From: Tigriopus japonicus | Taxonomy: Eukaryota > Arthropoda > Copepoda > Harpacticoida > Harpacticidae | Reading direction: 5' to 3' | DNA length: 64,000 bases | NCBI GenBank assembly: GCA_010645155.1 | Contig: CM021315.1 | Coordinates: 4,357,811-4,421,810 of the forward strand | Shown here: positions 40,801 to 52,970 of the stretch, piece by piece | How the letters are laid out: the number at the start of each line of letters is the position of its first letter | Numbering within the stretch: position 1 is the first letter of the stretch | Position numbers and translations under genes: made by a program | The notes under the pieces: model-generated | Databases searched by the model: none | What the model saw: the letters and a program-made list of their open reading frames with translations, nothing else | What the model was told of the DNA's origin: nothing

Positions 40801-41954
40801 TTGGCACAATCTATGGACCACCAAATAAAACCTGATGAAAAATGGACCATAATCTAAAACTCACGGAATTCAAGGCCAAAGGGAATTGTGAAATGGAAAT
40901 TTTTGGGCCAACAATTTGACAGTGTCCCAAAAAGCTCTTCGACGGACCAAAATAAGCAAATCAAGGCATTTTAAGAGCAGGTGCCAAATTAAATCGTAAA
41001 TCATAAAAGGTATCAATCTCACTTCAACGCCATTATCCCTTATCTTTCGTGAAAATAAATTATGGTGAGAAATGAATTACGTTTTTAAAACCAATAAAAG
41101 GGATGATATTTCTTTCAATATGAAGTGCTTCATTGATACATTTTACTACTATATTGTTTTAAAAATAGTTGGTCTATCAACGAACTGGAGCTAGCAAAGA
41201 GAGAAAAAGACTTGACTGGCCTTCCCAAAAACGTGTAAGAGTTTGTGACCATTCTAAGGATGAGAGTGAAGAATGACTCCTCCTTGCGTTTGATTGTTCG
41301 TCCTCAGATGGTTGAGAATCGACCAAAATGAAAAAAGGACTCAAAAGGTACCAAAATATCCAACGACAAAAGACATCGAGTTTGTTGAAGAAAGGATGAA
41401 AATGGTTGGTTCTTTTTTCGATTTGTGCATTGACAAAAAAAATTATTTGTTCACGTTGTAACTATCTTGCAGAACTTTTCGATCACACACTCGAAATTCA
41501 GAATTGGAATCACATGGATTGAAGAGGTTTTCTTTCTTGATTGAGAGTGTTTAAGGACCCCCTTGGAGTCCCTATGAATTGATCATAAATGAGCCTCAAG
41601 ACAGCCAAAACTTAAAATGAAAAGCTTGAGCAAGTTTTTACGTTTCACAAGACAAATTTCTGGCGAAAAAGTAAGCGTTATTGTCTTACTAAACGTTAAT
41701 TACCAAATCCTGTCAAATGAAGGTTTCAGCGAATTGCCAGGGTTCAGCAACCACTTTCTCATGAAATCTGAGTACCATTCTAAACATTTCCCACTACGCC
41801 ACAAACGTGAACAGTAAGGAAAAAATTGTCAATATACTGAGAAGTTCGAAAATGGGTTAAACTTATGTAATGGTGCAATTTTCGGCGTTGTATTAGTATG
41901 GTGACCTCCAAGTTCAGCTTCTCAGGTCTTTAAAGGACCGTTATTAACGGGACT

Positions 41955-43025
41955 ACATGATAATAGCGCGGATCAAAAGAGAGTGGGTACAAAATAGAGC
42001 CAATCAAAATAGCGCCACTTCAAAATAGAGCCAAATCAAAATAGAGCCAAATCATAAGAGAGCGTGACATTTTAGAGCCACTCATCATAGAGTGAATATT
42101 TAAAATTTCTTTCAAATATGTATTTCCTGAGGTTAGAGTGAACAAGGCTGCTTTTAAGTATTTGAAAGGCTCTTTTGGGGGAATAATTGTTCTATAGCCC
42201 AGAAAAAATTCTTTATGAAGGTCATTTCCCATAAAAAGAATAGTGCCAACTCTCTCAATTATCTCATCAATGCCAAAAGCCCCTCCATGCCCATAGGCTT
42301 CAAAAAGAAAATGTGAAAGAATTAACTTCTGTTCATGAACACTTTGGGATTTTGAAAGTGTAAATTGAAAAAATGTCAAAAATCGCATATTTCTGATATT
42401 CTTATTAGCTGAGTTTATATACCCTGTGACAACTTGTGTTGTTACAGAAATTTTACGTTACCACACGCCGTTGGTTTCATTTGCAAACACGAAAGTACGT
42501 AAGTTGCCACAAGAAATCGTTCAAAGAAAGCTAAGCTTGTAAACCCCGTCGCAAAACATTTTCATAATTTTTGCCACAGGACTTCTTGTCCTAACTTATG
42601 TACTTTCGAGTTTGCAATTGAAGTCAATGGCGTGTGGTAGCGAAAAATTTCTGTCACAACTCAAGTTGTCACAGGGTATATAAACTCGGCTATAGAGTCT
42701 ACACTTTGACTGCCGAGCCTGTTTGTTGGGATTTTCTATCATAAAAAGGAGCCTTGTTAAAAAAGCTTTTCCTTATCCTTTTGTGTCTTTTTGAACTCCT
42801 TCAACATTGCTAACTAATTTGTTTGATTTGTCATTTATAATTTTCTTCTCAAGTTAAAATTGAGGAATTGAACGAACGCTATTTTCGCTCTAATTCAATA
42901 CACTCTCTTTTGACCTGGCTCTAATTTGATTCACTCTCTTATGAAGAGGCTCTATTTTGAACCGGCACTATTTTGATTCGCTCTATTTTGTACACACTCT
43001 CTTTTGATCTGCTCTAATTTCATAG
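41955..43025. mobile_element. Non-autonomous element with inverted arrays of a ~16-bp repeat
   Basis: The left end (about 41955-42095) and right end (about 42880-43025) are inverted relative to each other. Each is a string of diverged units such as AATCAAAATAGAGCCA and AATCATAAGAGAGCG. The outermost matching parts read GATCAAAAGAGAGTG. The centre holds a smaller palindromic MITE at 42408-42690. Exact ends and a target duplication could not be fixed. Confidence 0.65.
42408..42690. mobile_element. Palindromic TA-flanked MITE, 283 bp, nested
   Basis: Arms of about 100 bp are inverted copies starting GCTGAGTTTATATACCCTGT on the left. The inverse GTCACAGGGTATATAAACTC is on the right. TA lies directly outside each end (42406-42407 and 42691-42692), as in Tc1/mariner-derived MITEs. 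It lies inside the element at 41955-43025. Confidence 0.75.
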
Positions 43026-44429
43026 GATCATACCAAGACGCGAGCCAAAACGATACACTCATGAGTAGGACTGGGAAAATATTTTTTTACATTGAATTTT
43101 TTAAAAAAAATTTCCCAATTTCATTTAAAAACATTTCAATTTTATTTGACATTTTTTGTACTTTTTGCTGAATTAAAAATCTAAATATTTTTTTTTTTGC
43201 TTTTTCTCCTAAATCAGAACATTTTTTGCCTTTTCCTCTAAAGTTCAACATCTTTTGCCCTTTTTCCTAACATTTTAATGACATTTTTGGGACAAATTTT
43301 CAGAATTTTTTCCGAGCTCTACTTATGAGGAACAATGCTTGAATGAAGATAGAAATTAGAACCTAACGCAATTCTATGCATTAGCTTGCCGCTCAAAATC
43401 ACCAAAAGACTTTTTAAAAATTAGCATTGGCAATAGAAACAGATCAAGACCACTAGTACTTCAAGTCGCCATAATTAAAGGGATAAAACAATAATTCGGA
43501 CCCAGTTTAGAACAGTTTTGGCCAACATTTTCAAGATGGTGGTGTCAAAAGGAGCAATAACTGTCATTTGAGAAAAGGATTTTCATTGTGCGGTTTTCTG
43601 CCACCATTTCGCCTAAATTCTTCTCATTTTTAAGTCGGAATTGGGAAATGTTCCATTCACGTTTTTATTTTGGTTGAACTGGTTTTTAATGTAAAAAATA
43701 TTTTCCCGGTCCTACTGCTAATCGAATTCCTCCCAGTCTTGAGTTTGGGGCCAGGTATGATTTGTAGAAAAATACAAAAGGGATGTTTAAATAACCCAAG
43801 ATACATTTTGCAAGACACTAACTAAACTGTACTTTCAGCCAGACCCACAGATGACACAGAAATTAGGCTAATTACTATCGAAAATAATGCTCGTACTTTG
43901 TAGTTAAAATTGATGTACCGTATGTTTGCTTTTGCCTAGGGACATTTTTTTGCACCAGATCGGTTTCATAGTGTCACTATTGACTTGGAAACCTTATGGA
44001 ACACGAGACAGGTACTTCAAAGAAGAGCTAACATGGCGGTGGAACAAGTGAACTGCCGACTGTCCTGTTAGACTTTAATCAACTCGTCCATGCGCAACTT
44101 CTTTAACATGTGGTCCACACACGATCAGAAGAACAGCTTCAAGAAAGGTTCCGCGAGTTCCACTTAAAATCGGAAAGTTAAGAGGTTGAACTTTCTTTTT
44201 GAAATTATCCTAAATATCATACTATTTGGCAGAATTTAAGATCAACACATAATTCAAAGATCCCTTTTTTGGCGAAGTCACTCTTAATGCTCACTTTCTT
44301 TCCGGTCTGTTTCAGGGGAAGAAATACCAAGTATTCCATGGAGAAGACCGGATAGTGCCAATGATCATTTCCGGAAAGTACAAACTAGGATTTGGCCCAA
44401 TACGGCCTTGTCGTAATTTTAAAACCTAC

Positions 44430-46118
44430 CACATCTTTGTGGGGATTCTTTGCAGGTTGGCGAGATTGCGAACGCACTTCTTGCCAGATGTTGTTCATGA
44501 GAAAGTAGAGAATCGTGAACAGAATAGCAGTCGAAAAATAGACCTGGATCCCCTCCCATTCGAAAATATCACGCTTGCGTCTTTTTTCTTCAACACTGTC
44601 AAACGTACTTTTCCCGTCATTTTTACCCGTTTCATTCTTTAGAGCCAGCTCACATCAATCTTTTTTGTATGAGCCAAAGCACATTTTTACGGTGTATGGA
44701 CCCATCTTTTGTGGTTTCATGCAGTAGGTATTGGGCGAGTGGAATGAGATAGGAGAGATGGTCGTAAAGAACCTCATTTTCCTCATTCTCATCCACTAAT
44801 GGGGTGCCATAATAAGTGATTCTGCCCATCTTATCCTCCTCATCTTTCGACACATTGACGACGTGTACGGCTTTCAGATCAAATGGAACATGGTTCATTG
44901 GAATTTGTTCCACCATGTGATATCTAAAGGATCTCTGTTCTTTCACAGAATGAACTTACATGGAAACGTTTTATCCAACTCCAAAAGGCTTGTAAGGTTG
45001 TTTTTGTAATCCTTGCTCGAGACATCCTGTCGACAACATGTCATCGTTGCGTCTTGTAAACTTACCTAGTCTCTCAAAAACAACTAAAACAACTCAAAAA
45101 CTTCACGTTTTTGTACTCTTTTGTTATTTCCTTACTTTCTGATGCTTGTTAAGTACTTTTTTGCATTGAACTCTGTCCTTTAAGTACAAGGATGTTTACT
45201 CCCAACGGTGACTTACAGACATCACTGGTTAACACTGGTTGAAAAGGCCAAACTCCACGATGAAGCATGATGAATGATATTATTAATTTTACATGATGTA
45301 ATAACATCGAACCTTGATGGTGTTCCACATATGGTTTTGTATTTGTTTTCCAATCAAGCTCCGACTTCCAATCTAATTGAGCCATTTCGGTTGAAGTTAA
45401 CTAAATCATAGATATCTTGACTACTGGGTGTGGTACGACCGACCACTTGGTTGGTAAAGTAGTACAATCAACGGTCTCCTGAGAATTAATCACAAACTGG
45501 TGTATTGTACTGTTTTACCAACCAACCAAGCGTTCGTTCGCTATCCAGTGTCAAGAAATCTATGTCTAAATTTAGCATGGACTTGCAAACTTATGGTAAA
45601 GCCAAAAGATTGCAATTCTATCACGTTCACATCGCTCCAATTCGTGATATTTTTGCTGCGTTCCTGGCCATACCTTTCTGTCTCAACTATAATTCCCACG
45701 TCTTCATCGACAGTCTTTCTTGCTCGTGGACCATAATCAAAATCAATCTGGAACACTTGCAGGGGTTCTTTCCAACATTCTCATCGCATATCCCTTAATG
45801 CTGAGGCAATGAAGTAACCAATTTGTGGTCTAGAAAACATAGCCAAACGGTACTAAAAATTCCAAGTGGATCAAGTTCAAAGTCTGGAGCAGTAAAAACA
45901 ACTTCACTAATTTCAAACGTTGGTTATGGAATTCCCAAAAGAGGTATTTGTATCATAGACAGAGTTACTGAAGTAAGGTATTCCTTCGAGGATCGATATA
46001 TTGAAGTTGAAAACCTTTTTTTCCTTACGTACAATAGACATACGATGCTATCTGATCCCTTTGTATTGATCCTACAAAGCCTCCTTTCGAGATAGAAAGC
46101 TTCAGATCATTTCTTCCG
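44430..46118 (-). other. Orphan coding-like segments, unidentified gene or pseudogene
   Basis: Several minus-strand stretches read like protein although no complete gene model forms. They are: 46118-46028, ending at a possible donor (AC|GTAAGG); 45777-45541, with VFQIDFDYGPRARKTVDED and an NIT sequon; 44946-44650, with KAVHVVNVSKDEED and LVDENEENEVLYDHLSYL; and 44636-44430. The last contains a basic EEKRRKRD stretch and then a membrane span, VYFSTAILFTILYFLMNNIW, and ends at GTG|GTAGGT. The 44946-44650 frame stops at TGA and does not join 44636-44430 in phase through any good splice pair. That suggests decay, an incomplete model, or two genes. I do not recognise the family. Confidence 0.3.
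45446..45530. repeat. Imperfect hairpin
   Basis: CTTGGTTGGTAAAGTAGTAC pairs with the inverse of a similar segment ending at 45530 (a GTTTTACCAACCAACCAAG stretch), with a spacer of about 40 bp. It lies next to the orphan coding-like segments. Confidence 0.5.
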
Positions 46119-47756
46119 TTATTTTTAGTGCCAAGATCACGAAGAGATAGAAAACCAAAAAAGTCTGAACTAGAAAACAACCTGTAAGTCTGTGCTTGTA
46201 TAAATCATCTTTTGATTTCTTCATTGAAAATCTTTTCCAGTCAACTTGATAATTCCATCAAGAGTTATGAATGACTCGCATATGATACTTTGTAAATAAC
46301 TTGTAAACCTTTATTTCAGTTTTCTCTATATTATATATTATTTTTTTCTATACGAGTTGACATGACCAAAGGTCGCAATAAAGATTATATATGATTTTTT
46401 AACCTTTTACTTTCCACATTGCAAAACAGGGAAATATCGCTCGGGGAGAAAGCCAGATCAATCTTTTGCTCTTGACAATTTAGAGAGAAGTCTCCTTACA
46501 AAATTTTTTCATTTGAACAACATCCATTAGAAAATGAAGACAAATGGTGCCCCTGGCCTACAGATCTAAAATTATCCCTAGGTCCCTAGGACAGCATGTT
46601 GATTGGCTGATCTGAATCAAGGGATTGCCACACTGCTCCACTTCTGCCAAAAAATAGTATTTGAATGCTTACCAACCAACTGAGGAAGCAATGGTAGAAA
46701 CCTGATGGAACAGGGTTCATTTTATTAAAAGATGTTTGTTAGTCCAACAACTAAGCCTGCAGACATCTAGCAAATAAGATTTTAATGTCCTCAAAATGGG
46801 GGGGTTGCAGTTCAAAAAAAGTTAAAGCATGGACCTAAATGTCGCATGGTCTGACTTCAAAAACGAGATCAAAAATTTCAAATCAGAAGTAGTAAGAGAT
46901 TCTTGAATTTTGGGCCTCCAAGAATGAAAACCCGAACCCATTCTCCAGTTTATTTAGCATTTATATACTACTTCAGCCGTTGTTGTGGCTTTCTCTTTGG
47001 AGGATTCTGAGTAATTTTTGGAACTCTTGGAGTCGTTAAGAAATTACTTTGACGGTTCAATGCCCTGGATGTAGCAAGAACAACTCTTTAGAAGTGAAAT
47101 AATGTATCTTGTGTCTTGATTCAAGGGCCTCGTCAATATTAGTGTGATCTATGCTTGACAGTGTTTACCAGAATTTCTCCCTTTTACTCAATTTATTTTT
47201 TGAGATGGCATGTAATGCTACAGACTTCAGGATATCTTTTTGGTGCCTTCAAAGGTCGACTTCCTAAATTGTTAGGGAAACAAATTTAGAACAAATAGAA
47301 AAGGCTAAAAGCATCATCCAGTTATAAATACAAAACTGGATAACATGCTTGCATTTTTTAGGTGGGTTGCGGATTTTTCATTACCGTTACAAGGAATGGG
47401 ATTCACTGTAAAGAAAGTTAAGGTGTCCTTAAACCATCATTTGTAAAGAATGAAACCGGGTTTTAAAGGTGCAGTTACATACACGACACGTTTTATATCG
47501 CATTTTATATCGAGCCCACCCTTGTTCTCAGAAATGTACACTACCTCGATGTCAAACTTTTCGAGTGCAATTTCCAAGAGTATACATTTAGATCCTTTAC
47601 AAGAACATTTCAATGGTGGGAATAGAGACCCTTAATAAAACCGTAGTGCTTAGGTGGGTGTAGAGGGATGCTAAAGCCAGATTTCCACACTAAAAATGCT
47701 TAATTAGATCCTAAACCGTTCTTAATATGTTGATTAAAAGAAGGATGTTGAAATAC

Positions 47757-48116
47757 TAATTTCTGCCATTTTCTACCACTTTTTTGCATGAATAAAAGCC
47801 ATTTTCTGCCACTTTTTGCATGAATAAAAGCCATTTTCTGCCACTTTTTGCATGAATAAAAACCATTTTCTGCCACTTTATGCATGAATAAAAGGCATTT
47901 TCTGCCATTTTGTGCATGAATAAAAGGCATTTTCTGCCACTTTGTGCATGAATAAAAGCCATTTTCTGCCACTTTGTGCATGAATAAAAGGTATTTTCTG
48001 CCACTTAGTGCATGAATAAAAGGCATTTTCTGCCACTTTGTTCATGAATAAAAGGCATTTTCTGCCACTTTGTGCATGAATAAAAGCCATTTTCTGGCAG
48101 GTGGCAGAAAATGGCA
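47757..48116. repeat. 32-bp tandem array with inverted terminal copies
   Basis: Ten units of 32 bp are in exact register. The GCATG (once TCATG) anchor falls at 47786, 47818, 47850, 47882, 47914, 47946, 47978, 48010, 48042 and 48074. The unit contains CATTTTCTGCCACTTTGTGC and TGAATAAAAGC. The array starts beside TTTCTGCCATTTTCTACCAC and ends beside the inverted GTGGCAGAAAATGGC. All minus-strand frames are open across it only because the unit lacks stops; these ORFs are not genes. Confidence 0.92.
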
Positions 48117-48378
48117 AAATTTATATGTCATCATTGTCACACATTTGTTTTGGGCAAATTAAAATGCCTCAAATATTGATGGGAAGTGCAAATTGGGAAA
48201 GGATTTCAATTATGATCCAGTTCAAGATTGAGCTAAAACACCTTTTTCCATTTTGTAGCCGCTCCATCACCATATGAAGTACTTTAGTTTGTCGAAAACT
48301 GATGCATGACCATTGCTCTCGGCAAACCCATACAACTTACCAAATCGACGAGCTGTTGACACATGAAAAGCACTAGAT

Positions 48379-48626
48379 CAGGGGTAGGCAACCGGTGGGA
48401 TGCGGCCCACTTGTGGACCCAAGGGTGGTCTTTGGTGGGCCCAGGAGCTATGGGGAAAGTCCAAAATAGTGGGCCCGTGAGCCATCCGTAGTCCCGTACT
48501 CTTGGGCCAAAAACTCTTTGATCGTTGATTTGTGGGCCCCTGAACCTACCAACGTCTGTTTGTGGGCTCTTGCCAACACGATATGAAAATGGTGGGCCTT
48601 GACCCAAAAGTGTTTGCCGACCACTG
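48379..48626 (-). mobile_element. hAT-like MITE, 248 bp, copy 2, perfect 8-bp TSD
   Basis: The ends are CAGGGGTAGGC (48379) and GCCGACCACTG (48626). CACTAGAT is duplicated exactly at 48371-48378 and 48627-48634. The minus strand aligns along most of its length with the MITE at 13211-13465. No protein is encoded. Confidence 0.92.
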
Positions 48627-50574
48627 CACTAGATGATGCACTTGACGATTGCACTCGCATATTACCGTGTACTAACCGTACTCCGACCGTGTACTAACCG
48701 TACTCAGCTCTTGTCACATTTCTACACTATTTTGGCGAAGAATGACAAAAATTTGGAATTGTGACTTTTAATCGGAACACTACGCTTGCTTTTTTCGACA
48801 CATGACATTGGCTTGTGTTTTGTTTTCAAACATCTTAAAAGTTTACTCACCCGAGAGTTAAGGTAAAACACTGTGCTGTCTAAAAACTCAATAAAGAATA
48901 ATGCAAAAATGCATGAATGCTTGCGAATTGCTCTTTCTTGGCAATCTGTTAAATATATGTGACTGGTGGTGATGGCTATTATTCTTTGGTTAAGGATCTA
49001 TGTTTACCATTAGGTGTCAATGTCGGGCACCTTTTCCCGTTGGAGTGGGCATTCAATATTCACAGAGAGTCTGAGCAAATCAGGCCAAGTGATTCAAAAG
49101 CCGATCGATTTGACATTCATTTTGTCTTCACATTAGCCTTGCATTAGCACATTTGGCTGCCTTCTTGTTTTGCCCATGATGGGTCATACAAATTGTCTAT
49201 GAAGCAATTTTTGTTTGCCATTCTGCATTTTGCTTGAGTTACCCCACACGACTAAATTTGGAAGTATGTTAGCAGATCATACGATTTGTGAAGATGTTGC
49301 AGATGTTGCGGAAGCAAGGTCGGTATACTGAATCTTCTAAGCTTTTTTGCATTACGAACATTTTTCACAAGAATTTCGCTCCAATAAGAGCGTAAAAGGT
49401 TCGCAAAAGACAGCTGCCAATCAGAATCGAATACGAGATGGAGATTTGTCCATAAAAATATAAAAGCTCTCTGTTCGTCCCATGTAAAAACCTTTTCAAA
49501 TTCAATTTAGTTAACAAGAATGGCTGTCTAACCCCTCTTCATTGTAATGGAATAGATAAGTCATGGAAGTTTTCTAGAAATGCTTTAATGCCAGAGGAAC
49601 AAGATATCTAGCTTTAGCTTGTTGCCCTCATTCCAATGCTTAGGAGATTAGTAGGAAAAAAAATGTATGTACGTAGATGCCAATTCCACATCGGCATCAC
49701 AAAACAATGTTTTTCCCTTATTTTTTGGAAGACATTCGTCCAGATACGAGCACGGTCAATGGTAGATCCAATACGGCGTAGAAACTCATCAAAACTCTTT
49801 CTATATATTCCCGTGTATCCTTTCTTGGCTCAAAGATCCTGTTCAGCGCTCACTCTTTCAGTAGGACAAGCTTCGGTTCCATGAAGAAAGGATCATATAA
49901 TTTGTCAACAAGCCGGATAGAGTGGAGCAAGTAGACCATAAACAAAGTGGCCTCGCCTCAAGAAATGGATCCTCGCCCATATCTCGCCCGTCGAGCTGTT
50001 TCTCAAATCGTTCTTGGAACATGCGAAGAAAGGCGGAAGATCTGTCGGCTACATTTTCTTGTTACATTTTGGCTATGAAATATCTCTAACTGGCAGCTAA
50101 CTCGGCCTTGCTTTGAATATGGCGGAAAATAGTCCACCAAACTTTAAGCAAGACACTATAGGATCATTCATTTAGCGTATTTCCAACATTCGTAATTACA
50201 ATTACATTATCAATTGATCTTGATTGATTACTCTGGAATAAGAAGTGACTAATTGTAATTATTAGCATTTTTGGATAAGTAACGGACATCTGTCAGCTAC
50301 ATATTACAGGTACATTTAACCTACGGTTATAACAAATTTTGGGATCATTCATCGCAAGTAGATTATTTTCTCTGCTATCTGATGTTGTTCCATCCATAAC
50401 TTAAAAGTTTGAATGGCTATAATTGCGATGAATAACATTCTGATAATTTGTAATTAAGGACTTTTGAAACCAATGAAATCATCATGGATTGGATTTTGAA
50501 ACTAGTTAGGAGGGCAAGAAGACTTCCAACAGCTGACAACGGTCTGCCTCCTAGTTTATCTGATTGTTGCTTAC

Positions 50575-51139
50575 TGTTCATTAAGAAGCCGGATTCCAAT
50601 CCACGGAGATCTCCATTCAAACTGGAATGGCCTCCTCCACTTGATGGGCTGTGGTCACCATTAGTGGTGGGAACTTGGAGGCTAAAGCATCCATAGGCCG
50701 AGGCCACACTTCCATTTCGACTAATCACAGGCATTCCCGTTGAAGGTGAGAGTGAATTGTTTCGGGATCGATCCGAAGCTGAGACCTGATACTCAGGAAA
50801 CAGATCTGACACAGCACTAGAAGGCCTAGCTCCAGGCCCAGAATTCTTGGAGGCCTGACCAGTGAAGACATTACTAACACTGATCCTCGAGGGAGACTGA
50901 TTCCCGGGTTGGTGGCGAGTGGCTGCAGCTGCCAAAAGATTGCGAACATTGATCTTCATTTCAGTGCGATCTGGATTGTCCACCGGAGGAGGGGACACAA
51001 TTGTCCTGACCGGGCCTTGCTTTGATTGCTTAGTTTTAGTGGGTCCGTACATTCCGCCTCCTCCACTGGTTCCACTGCTGGCACTGTTTAAGGGCCCACT
51101 CTTTGTCCCTCCACTTTTGCTGGAAATCTTCATCTCCAT
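50575..51139 (-). CDS. Probable first coding exon of the SLC35F gene, Ser/Gly-rich
   Basis: The ATG at 51139 opens a frame of 188 codons plus one base to a donor at AACA|GTAAGC (50574). The peptide is disordered in character: Ser/Gly/Pro-rich, with GTSGGGGMYGPTKTKQSK and many SP/RS motifs. The composition is GC-rich and coding-like. Spliced to the acceptor CTTACTTCAG (37821), the phase fits and the frame runs into TFTMMPLVTPPP. Against this, an intervening exon may be missing, or the frame may belong to a separate gene, since it can also be read 50 codons further to a TAG at 50417. Confidence 0.5.
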
Positions 51140-52861
51140 AGCCGAGAAAGAGAGACACTTCAAGTTTTCTTTTTAAGCCAACGCGCTTGTCAGGAACATC
51201 ATATCCTTCTTGGGTGGTCGGAGGTGCTCTTAAAGGGCATCTTGGTGTCTAGTATTGCTCACTTGGTATTCCTAAAGCATCACCTTCAGGAAGATTCTGA
51301 CACTTTGGATGGGAGCTTGAGAAAGAGAGAGAGAGAGAGAGACCCCATTGGCCTTGACGTCCTTCCTTGCAAGTATTCAGAATTGATGGCTTATCATTGC
51401 GTGATTGAACCCATCAAAGAAGTACTATCTACTTGTGAGAGAACACCGAAAAATGCAGACCACACACTAGAGACAAGAGCGACGTGTGGCGCCCTTTCTA
51501 TCTTCTCTCTGACATGGACACGCTTCGAGACAGAGAAAATCGTCGTTGAGGAAACGCTCTTGTGGCCTTGGCAGTGATCAAAGCGTGGTAAATGTCTGAC
51601 TTGCATGAAATAACTGATCTTGAACTTTCAAAACAGAGGATTTTTCGTAGCTCTCGACTCTCAATCCGCCCTCTTTTGGCTCTTCCTCAGCGTCGCTTAC
51701 CAGACGAACACGAACCACAACGACCTTTTCTGTAGTTCCTCGCTCGCTTGGAACCGTTTTTTCTGCTGTTCCTCTCCTTCTTCGTCGTCATCGAGAACAA
51801 CAAGCGCACACTAGCTCGTGCGATATTGGAGGGACCACAATTTAGTTCGCTTTTAGATCCTTTTTGAGTTCCATTTCAGCGGTCACTCCTACAGTCGGTC
51901 TTTGCGCTCCTCTGCGGGATTTTCTTTTTCGCTCGAAAGAACGAGAAATAGACTTTAGATCATAGCGATGTTAGACAGGCTCGCTGGCTTGACCGTTGAG
52001 GGAGAACACATACGTACATTTAAGATCCCCTGAAGTTCAACGGTAGACTTGAATCAGGAAACGTACCTTTGAAGGACGGTTGAATGTTAAATGCAAATTC
52101 ACGTAAACGCCGCCAAGAAAGATTTTAAAGGGAGAGCTCAAGTTCAAGAATTGGGTATTTCTTTTCCCTTAGTCATCTTTTCTATTAAGAAGCCAATTCA
52201 ATATTTGTATGTGCTCACCCTCGTTTAATCATCGTCATCACTTTCTTCTTAAGATTGCGAACATTCCGCGATAGTTGACAAAAGTACATGGCTCTTTTCG
52301 GGAAGTGAAAGAAAAATGAGAATATTTTGTTTCGTCTCAAGGATCACTGATTCGGATTAATCTGGTTAATCTAGTTACAAACGTGGAGGTTTGCCAAAAC
52401 ACTTGCGGTAATGATACTACGTCGTGCTTTTTTCAAAGTCATATTTTTGCATGTGGTTACACAATTTTTATTCGAGGCTGATTGTAAGGTCGTTTCATCT
52501 GTCATTCATTATATGAATGAAGAGCACTCTTGTGGGGACGAAAACAAAGCCCTCAGAGTCTTCATAAATACTGTATTCTGTCCAAAGAAAGAGAGCCATA
52601 ACCATGCTAAATTAAAGAGAAACTACCAAAAGAAGCACCGTAACCGTTCTCAAGATATCGATATTTGGACAGAGATGTAAGAACAATGAATGAAGGCACT
52701 TGAACGTGACATGACCTATTTTAGGCCAATTTCTAGACGTTTCCAAAAACGTGTTTTGTAAGGATCATACGGCACGAAATAACGAGGAAAATCTTAGGGC
52801 TTCAAAAAGGAAATAAAAAAACACTTTGAAAGGGACATCCTGGTTGATTTAAAAAACTTAT
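51140..52861. other. Likely 5' UTR/promoter zone of the SLC35F gene and spacer to Vg
   Basis: A (GA)n tract lies at about 51321-51342. No further gene is convincing. The ATG frame at 52411-52680 (+) encodes 89 residues with a hydrophobic start but no recognisable features. Confidence 0.4.
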
Positions 52862-52867
52862 TTTATT
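52862..52867 (-). terminator. Poly(A) signal of the vitellogenin gene
   Basis: The minus strand reads AATAAA about 105 bp after the Vg stop codon, in a suitably AT-rich 3' UTR. Confidence 0.75.
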
Positions 52868-52970
52868 TTGAAAATGAAACATGTACAATTTTTGGTTCTA
52901 ATGGTTTTCCAAATAAGTTTTTTTCTAATGATTGTCCCATATTATCGTAAATCCGTTGTGCGTGACTCAA

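Larger units (their letters stand above)
37823..50574 (-). other. Probable 12.7-kb first intron of the SLC35F gene, rich in repeats
   Basis: If the exon at 50575-51139 belongs to the SLC35F gene, this interval is its first intron. It contains the elements at 41955-43025, 42408-42690, 47757-48116 and 48379-48626, orphan coding-like segments at 44430-46118 and otherwise AT-rich sequence. From 38000 to 41900 and from 48700 to 50400 I see no recognisable feature. Confidence 0.45.

Noticed and set aside
47700..48117. Three overlapping minus-strand ORFs with FIHAQSGRK-type repeats
   Set aside because: Products of the 32-bp tandem array, open in all frames because the unit lacks stops. There is no start context or flanking gene structure.
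52411..52680. 89-codon plus-strand ORF with a hydrophobic N-terminus and three cysteines
   Set aside because: It could be a small secreted protein, but the body is Lys/Asn/His-rich without recognisable pattern and nothing else supports it.
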